Shown in pieces: positions 15,801 to 24,753 of a stretch of 64,000 bases of DNA; the first letter of the stretch is position 1, and each line of letters begins with the position of its first letter. The notes below the pieces were generated by a model. The model searched no databases and was not told the DNA's origin. It was given only the letters and a program-made list of their open reading frames with translations. The position numbers and the translations under genes were made by a program. The stretch comes from Hymenobacter properus (GTDB lineage: Bacteria; Bacteroidota; Bacteroidia; Cytophagales; Hymenobacteraceae). The DNA lies in NCBI RefSeq assembly GCF_015694735.1, contig NZ_JADQDP010000002.1, positions 372,001 through 436,000 on the forward strand, read 5' to 3'.

Positions 15801-18800
15801 CTATTTTTTGGGCGTCCGCGTGGTGTCTACCCGCGCCGAAGGCTGGCTTTGCACGGAGTCCTTTTCGGCCTTCTTCTCAGCTTTGGCGTCCTTTTTATCG
15901 GCCCGGCGCTCGGCTTTGATGTCCTTGGGTACCTTCGAAAACAGCTCCTTCAAATCCTGGTAGTCGCGCTGGAACACCAAGGCCGCACCCGTGCGAATAA
16001 TCTGCCCATCGATGTCCTCATAGCTGTTTTGGCGGAACACGCGCACCCGCAGGCGGCCGTCGGCCAGCACGCGGTATTCGATGCTCACGTCGCCGGCCAG
16101 GTTGCTGGCGCTGTTTTGGCCACGGGTGGCCTGGGTGCCCGTGCCGCCGCTCAGGTTGATGTCGGTGCCCACGCGCACGGTGAGGCGGTTGTTGAGCAGC
16201 TGGCGGCGCAGGCCCACGTTCAGGTCGGTGCGGCTGCCCTGGCTGCCGTCGGCGCCGTAGGCAGCTTGGTTGGTCACGCCCAGGTCGAGGCCCAGGCCGG
16301 AGAGGTACTTGTCGGTGAGGTTGGTGAGCTGGTCCGTCAGCACGGCGCTGGCGCTGCCGCGCAGCTGCGTGGCCACCAAACCCTCGCCGCTGCTGGTCTG
16401 GAAAGGGTTCTGGGCCACAAACCGGCCCAGAATCAGCAGCGAAAACACCTGCTTGCTCAGCTCCGAGGTTTGGTTGGGCTGGCGCAGCTGGGCCAGCTTG
16501 GCTTCCACCTGGCCGTTGAGGGCGCCGCGCTGGTTTTCGGGCAGCGTGATGTCGAAGCCGATGGTGGGCTTGCTGAGCTGGTCGGTCACTTTCAGCAGCA
16601 CGTTAAACGGCAACCGGTTGCGCGATACCGTGGCGCTGGTCAGGTCGTCGGTGCCCTGGCCGGCCAGCAGCTCGGCCGGCGCAGCCTGCACCTTGTATAT
16701 GGCCGTGAGGTCGAGCGTGGCATTGTAGGGGTCGCCGTCCCAGGTGATGGACGAGCCCCGGCTCAGGATAAAATCGCGCTGCGCCAGGTTGTAGAGCGAC
16801 ATGTGGTACTGCCCGCGGGCCACGTCCAGCCGGCCGCTGAGCGAGATGGTGCCGTCGGGCGCAATGTTGGTGTTGAGCGTGCCGGCGGCCCGCACCTTCA
16901 GGTTGTCGCCGCTGGCCGGGTCGATGACGATGGTAAAGGGCGTGCGGTTGGTGATGGTAACCACGGCCGTGATGTCGTAGCCCGTGGCGTTCACCTTGGT
17001 AGTATCCACGGCTACTTTGCGGGCCAGCATGGTATCGAGCGGGGCGCTCTTGTCAATAAATTCAACAATACCCGTGCGCTCTTGAGTAGTAGGCGTGGCC
17101 GCCGGCGACTCCACCGTGAGGTTGGAGCCATCCACCACGGTCACGCGGGTGTCAATTTTGATGAGGTCGACCGGCCCGGTGAGGCGCGTTTCCGAATCAA
17201 GCACCAGGCGGCCGTAGAACAGCTCGTTGTTTTCGCGGGTACTGCGCACGGCCAGGAAATCATTGGTTGTTGCCCGCATGTCGAAGGCGTAGTTGATGAA
17301 ATCCTTGCTCAGCAGGTAGCCGTTAATGACGGCCTTGTTGGAAGCAGAATCCAGCACCGTGAAGTTGTTGAAGGCAATGCCCCGGACATCAAACGTCAGC
17401 GCCTGGTTGGGCAAGCGGAAGGGCGAGCCCAGCTGTGGCACGATGAAGCCGGCATCATCCGAGGTATTGAGCGTACCGCGCACGATAGGAGCGGAGGGGG
17501 CGCCCGTTACCGTCAGCTGCCCGCGGATGTAGCCCGTGGCGCTGCGCACCTGCCCCACCGAGAAAGGCTCCACTAGCTTCAGGTTGAGCCGGTTGGCGTC
17601 CACGGTCAGGTTGAGCGGAGTGGGGCTGCTGGCTAAGTAGGTGCCGGTTACGTGCACGTCGTTGCCGGCGCCGCCCACGGTGCCGGCCGCTCCGCCGGTC
17701 AGGCGCGCGTCGATGTCGTAGCGGCTGGGAGCGGGATTGGTGGCCTGGAAGGCAATGTCGCCAATCGAAGCCTTCTGGAACACCAGGTTTTTGATGGTGG
17801 CATCGGCCGTGAAGGCTTGGTTGGGCTTGCCCAGGTTGTCGATGCGGGCCGTGCCATTGAGCTGCCCCGCCACCAGCGAATCCTGCTGCTGCACGATGCG
17901 GGCCAGCTCGGCCAGCTCGAAATTGGTGAACGTGACGCCCAGCGGCGAGGTGGGTACCTGCGGATTCTGGCTTTGCAGGGCCAGGGTGCTGCGGCCGTTG
18001 GTCAGGTTCAGGCCATCGGCCACCACGGCGCCGCTGGGGTAGTAGCGCACGTAATTGTTGGCGCCGGCCGTCCAGTTCTGGTAGTTGATAATCTGCTCGG
18101 GCGCGGCCTCAAACTGGTAGGCCACTTCCTTGCCGCCGGGCTGGGCCAGGGCCTGCACGGTGCCCGCCAGCGCCAGCCGCTCACGGTTGGCCGAGTCGCC
18201 GAGGATAGCGGCCCGGGCAAACACCTTGTTGTTGGCAATGTTGCCCACCACGCTGGGGCGCCGCAGCCGCAGCGTGGTATCCTGCGCGGCCTGGGCCAGG
18301 CGCAGGCCGAAGTCCAGTTTGCTGGGGTCCGAGTCCACGTTCAGGCGCAGCGAATCGAGCCGGTAGTTGTTGTACTGAATAAGCGGAATGCTGGTGTTGG
18401 CCGTAAGGCGGGCGGCCTGCCGCGAGTAGTCGCCGGCCAGCGTGAAAGGCGAAATCTTCTTGAGGCCCGGCACCAGTTTGGTGGCCAGCCGCGGGTCTTT
18501 CAGCTTGAGCGAGTAGGTGAAATGCCGGTCAGCCGTGCTGGGCACGTAGCGCACACCAGGCACGTCGAAGTAGCGGTCGAGGTGCTGCTGCAGCTCGGTG
18601 GCAATGTCGCCGAGGTGCACGTTGCCGTCGAGGTTCACGTTGGCGATATCGGAGGTGATGACGGCCGTGGTGCGGGTAGCCGTCTGCACAATGCGGCCGT
18701 TGAGCGAGTCGAGCGCGAAAGGCTGGTTGTCGCGCACAATCACAATCTTCTGCCCGCTGAAGGTGCCGTTCAGCGTGTTCAGGTTCGAGCCGCGCAGGTT

Positions 18801-21050
18801 GGCCTTGAGGTTGCCCTGCACGCGCAAGTCGCCGCCGGTGTAGAAGCCCAGCGCCGTGAGGTTGGCGCCGCGCAGGTTCAGGTTGGTGACTTCGTAGGTG
18901 GGGTTGCGCGGGTCGCGCAGGTTCACCACAGCGCTCAGGTCGAGGTTGAGGTTGGGGTCGTTTTTGCTGCTGGCGTTGATGACGTAGCGGTTGCGGTCGA
19001 GGTCGACGGTGGCGGCTACGCCTTTATAAGTATAGCCGTTGTAGCGGGCGCTCTGCACGTTGGCGCGCACCTGGCCCACGAGCGTGCCGGGGTCCTGCAG
19101 GTTGCCGGTAGCGTTGATGCGGCCTGTGGCCGTGACGCGCCCAATGGTCGGGTCTTTCAGCAGCTTGCCAAAATCGAACCCGCCAATGGCAAACGTGCCC
19201 ACCAGCGGCTGCTGTCCGTTGGCCTGCTTGCGGCCCAGGTTGCCGCTGAAAGCCAGGTTGCCGTAGCTAGTGCGGGCCTGCAGGTCGGTGTTGAATTGCA
19301 GCGTGGTGGGGTAACCCTTGAAAGTGCCGCTCACCGCAAAAGTGGGTGGAATGCTGATGTTGTTCGGAATGCTGCCCTTGGGCGCGAGGCTCAGCACATC
19401 AGCCCGCGACGAGCTGAACTGCCGCAGGTTGGCATCGACGTACAACCGCCCGTCCACCTCCGGCAGGCCGGTGATGTGGATGCGGGGCACCTTCACAATG
19501 GTGTTGCGCAGGCCCACAAACTCGAAGTTGCGAATGGTCATGTCGCCTACACGGCCCGCTACCTGCCCGTTCAGCAGCACCGACTGGTTGGGTCCGGTGT
19601 TGAAGGGCGAGGTGCCGGCCAAGTCCGGCGCCAGGTACAAAATGTCGCGGAAGCCCAGTCGCACGTCGCGCAGGTCACCTTCAATCTTCAGATTCGGCAG
19701 CTTATTCACATCGCCCAGCGCGGCCAGGCTCTCGTAGCCAATGGCCAGCGTGCGCCGGATGCGGGTGTGCGGCGTCACCAAATCGAGGCTATCTAGCCGA
19801 ATCTGTACCGAGTCGTACACCACGTTAGCCTTCCACGAATCCACTCGGAAGCCGCTTTTCTCTTGCCCAGCCAGGTTGTCCACCTTGCCCGTTGTGCGGT
19901 TTTCGGAATAGCGCAGGTCGCGCGTGTTGAGTACAAGGTTGGTAAAATCGAGGTGGTTGTAGTCGAGCGCCGGGATGCGGGTGCGCTGCTGGGGTTGGTT
20001 GAAGTTGTCAAACTTCACGGCCAGGCCGCTGATGTCCGACTGGTCCAGGTTCACGCGCCAACCGGGCGAGGCGGCGGCCTGGCCGGTGGCGGCCTTGGCT
20101 TTGTCGGTGGCCTCGTCGAGTTTGCGCACAGCCTCGGCGGGGTTCACTACCCTTTCTTCCACGGGCACCTGCTCGTTTTGGGCATAGGCGAAGGTGGTGT
20201 TCTTGAGGGTGAGCTTGCCCAGGTTCACCCGCTGCCGCTGCAGGTCGATGTCCTTAGCGGTGATGTCGGCCAGACCGATGTTGGTGTTGATGTACTGCGC
20301 CGCGGGGTTATTCTTATAAGTAAACTGCACGCTGTCGAGCGTGGCGCGGTTAAGGCCAAACTGCAGGGTGAGCGGCTCGGTAGGGCCGGGGTTTTCCACC
20401 TCGGGCGCCGTCTTGGTTTGCACGATGCTGATGGCCGAGCGGCGCAGGGCCGCTTTATCCACCTTGTAGATGGAGTTGTCCACATCCACCTCGTCCATGT
20501 TGGCCGTGAACTCGCCGATGCGGGCCCGGATGTCGGAGCCCGTAATCTGGTCGAGCTGCGTAAAGTAAATGTTAGTGAGCCGGGCCTTGCCGATGTCGTA
20601 CTTCAAACCCGAAGCCGTGGTATCGACCGGCGCGGTGGGGTCGGTGAAGGCTTTGATGATGAAATCGTAATTGTTCACCGAGTCGGGCTCGGTGCGGGTG
20701 AGGCGCACGCGGCCGTCGTTCAACTCGATGTTCGAAACGTTGATTTGTTTGTGCAGCAGGTCCCAGATGGCAAGGTCGACGCCCAGGTGGCCCACCGACA
20801 GTAGCGTGTCGCGCTGCTGGTCTTCGAGGTACACGCCGTCGAGGTTGATGGCGTGGCGGAAGTCGGTGCGGAACTTGCCAATGCGCACTTCCGTACCCAG
20901 CTTGCCGCGTAAGTAATTCTCGGCTCTCTTGGCTACAAAGTCTTGTCCGGCATCGAATTGCAGAAACACCACCACTGCAACAACGAGCAGTAGCACCAAG
21001 GCAATTAAGCCCAACAATCCGTAAAGGGCACGACGCAGAAAAGTGGACAA
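15801..21050 (-). CDS. tamB: TamB-like translocation and assembly module protein
   Basis: A 1,749-residue protein with an N-terminal signal anchor (residues about 8-30: YGLLGLIALVLLLVVAVVVF), a very long beta-taco/beta-helix-like region, and a C-terminal TamB (DUF490) domain containing GQVEAKLAQLRQ, FSLLILGRF and LTDQLTNLTDKYLSG, then a Lys/Ala-rich tail. TamB bridges the two membranes and works with its barrel partner in envelope assembly and lipid transport. Its partner TamL is the next gene on the same strand. The gene is somewhat longer than the proteobacterial TamB (about 1,260 residues), typical for Bacteroidota. Large antisense reading frames inside it are GC-codon shadows. Confidence 0.93.
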   Translation of the reverse strand: MSTFLRRALYGLLGLIALVLLLVVAVVVFLQFDAGQDFVAKRAENYLRGKLGTEVRIGKFRTDFRHAINLDGVYLEDQQRDTLLSVGHLGVDLAIWDLLHKQINVSNIELNDGRVRLTRTEPDSVNNYDFIIKAFTDPTAPVDTTASGLKYDIGKARLTNIYFTQLDQITGSDIRARIGEFTANMDEVDVDNSIYKVDKAALRRSAISIVQTKTAPEVENPGPTEPLTLQFGLNRATLDSVQFTYKNNPAAQYINTNIGLADITAKDIDLQRQRVNLGKLTLKNTTFAYAQNEQVPVEERVVNPAEAVRKLDEATDKAKAATGQAAASPGWRVNLDQSDISGLAVKFDNFNQPQQRTRIPALDYNHLDFTNLVLNTRDLRYSENRTTGKVDNLAGQEKSGFRVDSWKANVVYDSVQIRLDSLDLVTPHTRIRRTLAIGYESLAALGDVNKLPNLKIEGDLRDVRLGFRDILYLAPDLAGTSPFNTGPNQSVLLNGQVAGRVGDMTIRNFEFVGLRNTIVKVPRIHITGLPEVDGRLYVDANLRQFSSSRADVLSLAPKGSIPNNISIPPTFAVSGTFKGYPTTLQFNTDLQARTSYGNLAFSGNLGRKQANGQQPLVGTFAIGGFDFGKLLKDPTIGRVTATGRINATGNLQDPGTLVGQVRANVQSARYNGYTYKGVAATVDLDRNRYVINASSKNDPNLNLDLSAVVNLRDPRNPTYEVTNLNLRGANLTALGFYTGGDLRVQGNLKANLRGSNLNTLNGTFSGQKIVIVRDNQPFALDSLNGRIVQTATRTTAVITSDIANVNLDGNVHLGDIATELQQHLDRYFDVPGVRYVPSTADRHFTYSLKLKDPRLATKLVPGLKKISPFTLAGDYSRQAARLTANTSIPLIQYNNYRLDSLRLNVDSDPSKLDFGLRLAQAAQDTTLRLRRPSVVGNIANNKVFARAAILGDSANRERLALAGTVQALAQPGGKEVAYQFEAAPEQIINYQNWTAGANNYVRYYPSGAVVADGLNLTNGRSTLALQSQNPQVPTSPLGVTFTNFELAELARIVQQQDSLVAGQLNGTARIDNLGKPNQAFTADATIKNLVFQKASIGDIAFQATNPAPSRYDIDARLTGGAAGTVGGAGNDVHVTGTYLASSPTPLNLTVDANRLNLKLVEPFSVGQVRSATGYIRGQLTVTGAPSAPIVRGTLNTSDDAGFIVPQLGSPFRLPNQALTFDVRGIAFNNFTVLDSASNKAVINGYLLSKDFINYAFDMRATTNDFLAVRSTRENNELFYGRLVLDSETRLTGPVDLIKIDTRVTVVDGSNLTVESPAATPTTQERTGIVEFIDKSAPLDTMLARKVAVDTTKVNATGYDITAVVTITNRTPFTIVIDPASGDNLKVRAAGTLNTNIAPDGTISLSGRLDVARGQYHMSLYNLAQRDFILSRGSSITWDGDPYNATLDLTAIYKVQAAPAELLAGQGTDDLTSATVSRNRLPFNVLLKVTDQLSKPTIGFDITLPENQRGALNGQVEAKLAQLRQPNQTSELSKQVFSLLILGRFVAQNPFQTSSGEGLVATQLRGSASAVLTDQLTNLTDKYLSGLGLDLGVTNQAAYGADGSQGSRTDLNVGLRRQLLNNRLTVRVGTDINLSGGTGTQATRGQNSASNLAGDVSIEYRVLADGRLRVRVFRQNSYEDIDGQIIRTGAALVFQRDYQDLKELFSKVPKDIKAERRADKKDAKAEKKAEKDSVQSQPSARVDTTRTPKK

Positions 21051-21348
21051 AGCAGGATGGGATTAGCAACTACACCAGGCAAAGCAGCTATTCCAAACGC
21101 AAAACCGTACGCCGGGGTTGGACATCAACACGGCGCTCCAGGAGGAATGTAGAATTAAGAACGAATAATTGGGGCGTAAAAAGTTGTCTGTTTGAGCTGG
21201 GTAAAAGCCGCTTGATTTAGCTAGTTGTTCAATCGATTGCACAAAACAGCCGGAAACGGCCCAACCCTGCTCAGCCTGACGCGCTTTCTTTCCGTCTTCC
21301 TCACTAAACGCCGCCTTATCTTCGACCCGAAATCCCACCGAGCTTCCC
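21051..21348. other. Divergent promoter region between tamB and malQ
   Basis: About 300 bases with no ORF. On the plus strand TATCTTCG near 21315 resembles the -7 box of malQ with one mismatch. Nothing else is recognised. Confidence 0.4.
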
Positions 21349-24183
21349 ATGATAATACGTTTCTCTCTTCCCTACCGCACCGTGTTTGGCCAACGGCTGG
21401 CCGTGTGCGGCTCCCGCCCCGAGCTAGGCGATTGGTTGCTGGCGGGGGCCGCCCTCATGCGCTACGACGAAGCCACCACCTGCTGGAGTTTCGACCTGGA
21501 AGTGCCCGACGCGGCCGGTACGCTTACCTATAAGTATGTACTGCTCGACGCAAACACCGGCGCCCAGCACTGGGAGCACGGCCCCAACCGCACCGTAACC
21601 TACGACCCCGCCCGCACCCCCGCCCTGCGCCTGGCCGACTACTGGCGCGCCCCCGCCCAGCCCGAAAATGAGCTGCAGACTGCCGCCTTCACCAAGGCCC
21701 TGTTTCGCCGCCCTGCCCGGCCCGCCGCGCCCGCCGAAACCCCGGCTCCCAAAGCCAAGAAAGCAGCCAGAGGTACTAAAGCAGCTAAAGACGCTGCGGA
21801 TGTTGCGGAAACCGCCGCGACAGGCAACAACCAGCAACTAGCGACCACCAACCAGCCAGCCCCCGCCGCTGGCGAAACCGTTTTCCAACTCGTCGCGCCC
21901 CGCGTGGCGCCCCACCTGGGGCTGTGCATTCTCGGCTCCGACCCCGCGCTGGGCGCCTGGGACAACACCAAGGGACTCGTGCTGTCGGATGCCAACTACC
22001 CGACTTGGACCGGCCGCGTCACGCTGCAAAACCCGGGCGAGGACTGCCACTATAAATACGCCATGTGGGATGCCGTCGCCGGCCACGCCCTCGACATGGA
22101 AGGCGGCGAAAACCGCGTAGTGCCCGCCACGCAGGATAGCACCGCCGCCCGCGTGTTCAACGACGAAGGCTACCGCCACCCCGACGCCTGGCGCGGGGCC
22201 GGTGTGGCTTTGCCCGTTTTCGCCATGCGCTCCGAAAGCGGCCTTGGGGTAGGGGAGTTCTCCGATTTGAAGCTGCTCACCGATTGGGCCGTGCAAACCG
22301 GCCTCAAGCTGGTCCAGATTCTGCCCATCAACGACACCACAGCCACCCACACCTGGGTCGATTCCTACCCATACGCAGCCATTTCGGTGTTTGCGCTGCA
22401 CCCGCAGTTTATTCACCTCGAAGGCATTGCCGCCCTCAAGGACAAGAATACCGCCAAAGAGCTGGCCCAACTCAAGCAGGAATTCAACGCCAAAGATTTC
22501 GTGGACTACGAGCCGGTGATGAATGCCAAGTGGAAGTTCCTGAAGCTGCTCTACAAGCAGGAAAAACAGAACTTCCTGGCTGATGCTGGCTACCGCGCCT
22601 TCTACGCCAGCCAAGCCGAGTGGCTGGTGCCCTACGCGGCCTTCTCAGCCCTGCGCGACCGGTTCGGCACGGCCGACTTCCAGCAGTGGCCCGAGGAGTT
22701 TCGCTCTCCCCGTAACCTAGAGACCCTCACCGCTGAAAACGCGCCCGACTACGATGAGTACGGTTTGTTCTTCTTCGTGCAGTACCACCTCGACAAGCAG
22801 TTGCTGGCCGCCGTCGATTATGCCCGTTCGAAGGGCGTAGTGCTGAAGGGCGACCTGCCCATCGGCATCTACCGGCACTCGGTGGATGCCTGGACCCAGC
22901 CCGAACTCTACCACATGAACCGCCAGGCCGGCGCCCCGCCAGACGATTTTTCCACCACCGGCCAGAACTGGCGCTTCCCCACCTACAACTGGGAGCGCAT
23001 GGCCGAGGATGGCTACAAGTGGTGGAAGCAGCGCATGGGCCACCTCGCCCGCTACTTCGACGCCCTGCGCATCGACCATATTTTGGGCTTCTTCCGCATC
23101 TGGGAAATGCCCATTGAGTCAGTAGAAGGCCTGCTGGGCCACTTTTCGCCGGCCCTGCCGCTGCACCGCCACGAGATTGAGCGCCGCCTTGGCTGGTTCG
23201 ACTACTCGCGCCTGTGCGAGCCGTACATCCGCTGGCACATGCTCCAGGAAATCTTCCAAGGCGAGGCGCAAAATGTATTCGATGAATACATGTACGATGC
23301 CAGCTACGGCCGCATTCACTTGAAAGAAGAAGTCGACAACCAGCGCAAGATAGAGGCTTACATTGCCCAGAAAATTGCCGATTACCCCGAACATGCCGAG
23401 TACTTCCAGTGGGTGCAAACCGGTTTGTTCAAGCTGGTGAACGAAGTGCTGTTTGTGCCGGCCGGCGATGACTTCTACCACCCGCGCATCACGCTCAACA
23501 AGAGCTACTCCTTCCGCGAGCTGGACAGCGACGAGGACCGCCGCCGCCTCTACGACGACATCTACCTCGACTTCTTCTTCCGCCGCCACGAGGAGTTCTG
23601 GCGCCAGCAGGGCCTCATCAAACTGCCGCCCGTGCGCTACGCCACCGACATGCTCATCTGTGGCGAAGACTTGGGCATGGTGCCCGCATCCGTGCCCGGC
23701 GTGATGAAGGAACTCGGCATCTTGGGCCTCAACATCCAGCGCATGCCCGCCGACCCCGCCACCGAGTTTGGCCACCCCGACGCGGCGCCTTACCTAAGCG
23801 TGGTGACCACCAGTAGCCACGACATGAGCACCATCCGCGGCTGGTGGGAAGAAGACCGGGTGCGCACCCAGCGCTTCTTCGAAACCATGCTGGGCCACTG
23901 GCGCGAAATCGCCCCCTTCTACTGCGAGCCCTGGGTAGCGCGCGAAATCCTGGTGCAGCATCTGCATTCGCCGGCCATGTGGGCCATTTTCCCGCTGCAA
24001 GACCTGCTGGCCATCGATGGCCACCTGCGCCGCGCCAACCCGCACGACGAGCAAATCAACGTGCCCAGCAACCCCACGCACTTCTGGAAATACCGCCTGC
24101 ACCTGCCGCTGGAGGAGTTGGTGGAGTCCGTTGGCTTCAATGAGCCCCTGCGGGCGCTGGTGACTAATAGCGGCCGGGCGTAA
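21349..24183 (+). CDS. malQ: 4-alpha-glucanotransferase (GH77) with two N-terminal CBM20 domains
   Basis: A 944-residue amylomaltase that disproportionates maltodextrins. Two starch-binding CBM20-like domains occupy about residues 1-100 and 175-275, joined by an Ala/Lys/Pro-rich linker (about 120-172). The GH77 barrel follows, with nucleophile D576 (DALRIDHILG), acid/base E773 (CGEDLGMVP) and transition-state D825 (TSSHDMSTIRGWW). No signal peptide, so it is cytoplasmic. The layout is that of plant DPE2, also found in Bacteroidota. Together with the GH97/GH13 genes at 4.4-8.0 kb it would complete intracellular processing of starch products. It is transcribed divergently from tamB, with a strong terminator after it. 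Confidence 0.94.
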   Translation: MIIRFSLPYRTVFGQRLAVCGSRPELGDWLLAGAALMRYDEATTCWSFDLEVPDAAGTLTYKYVLLDANTGAQHWEHGPNRTVTYDPARTPALRLADYWRAPAQPENELQTAAFTKALFRRPARPAAPAETPAPKAKKAARGTKAAKDAADVAETAATGNNQQLATTNQPAPAAGETVFQLVAPRVAPHLGLCILGSDPALGAWDNTKGLVLSDANYPTWTGRVTLQNPGEDCHYKYAMWDAVAGHALDMEGGENRVVPATQDSTAARVFNDEGYRHPDAWRGAGVALPVFAMRSESGLGVGEFSDLKLLTDWAVQTGLKLVQILPINDTTATHTWVDSYPYAAISVFALHPQFIHLEGIAALKDKNTAKELAQLKQEFNAKDFVDYEPVMNAKWKFLKLLYKQEKQNFLADAGYRAFYASQAEWLVPYAAFSALRDRFGTADFQQWPEEFRSPRNLETLTAENAPDYDEYGLFFFVQYHLDKQLLAAVDYARSKGVVLKGDLPIGIYRHSVDAWTQPELYHMNRQAGAPPDDFSTTGQNWRFPTYNWERMAEDGYKWWKQRMGHLARYFDALRIDHILGFFRIWEMPIESVEGLLGHFSPALPLHRHEIERRLGWFDYSRLCEPYIRWHMLQEIFQGEAQNVFDEYMYDASYGRIHLKEEVDNQRKIEAYIAQKIADYPEHAEYFQWVQTGLFKLVNEVLFVPAGDDFYHPRITLNKSYSFRELDSDEDRRRLYDDIYLDFFFRRHEEFWRQQGLIKLPPVRYATDMLICGEDLGMVPASVPGVMKELGILGLNIQRMPADPATEFGHPDAAPYLSVVTTSSHDMSTIRGWWEEDRVRTQRFFETMLGHWREIAPFYCEPWVAREILVQHLHSPAMWAIFPLQDLLAIDGHLRRANPHDEQINVPSNPTHFWKYRLHLPLEELVESVGFNEPLRALVTNSGRA

Positions 24184-24210
24184 GGTCGCCCACTTTTAGA
24201 AATTCCGCCG

Positions 24211-24253
24211 AAGCGGGCGGTTGGCCATACAAGTGGTCGACCGCCCGCTTTTA
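24211..24253 (+). terminator. Terminator after malQ
   Basis: AAGCGGGCGGTTGGCCA pairs with TGGTCGACCGCCCGCTT through 17 positions including two G-T pairs, followed by TTTATTTT. Confidence 0.85.
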
Positions 24254-24753
24254 TTTTCTCGCTATTTTACTGGGTTTTGTACAATTATGTGTAAACAGAT
24301 TTTACTCAGAATTGAGACATGATGAATAAATAATTGGATTATTTACAATAGATATAGAGTTAAATCATATTGGTATTTAAAAAAAATGATTCTAACAATT
24401 TTAGATTTACGCCTTTGATTATTAGGTAAATAATGTCAAAAAAATACTGCCGTTTATAAAGTCAATATAGTAAAATTATTCATGTGCAATTGATGTTAAT
24501 TTTATAATTATACGTGTCTGGTTAAGGCCAAAAGCTCTAATTTTGTCATTTAAATGAGCGTTTGTAATTGAATTTAATTAATAAAAGCCTTTGGCGGTAT
24601 TGATGGTATTTTACCCGCACCAGCTACGTCTGCGATTCATTGCCAAACGCTGCCATTAAAACGCAAGAGCCCTCTGCCCTTCGTTATGCCAAGCTTAATA
24701 ATTAGCCGGCATACTGTCTGATTATAATCTATTTCCACACTACCACTTCTGAT
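24254..24753. other. Long AT-rich upstream region of a T9SS cargo gene
   Basis: About 500 bases with strikingly low GC between 24260 and 24600. One exact TAnnTTTG box (TAATTTTG, 24538-24545) lies about 210 bases before the next gene. No ORF is credible. It probably holds the control region of the secreted protein gene at 24754. Confidence 0.45.

Noticed and set aside
17652-19796. 714-codon open frame opposite tamB, and similar long antisense frames (15849-17576, 19863-20804)
   Set aside because: They are shadows of GC-rich codon bias on the other strand; they lack family features and cover a strongly supported TamB gene.
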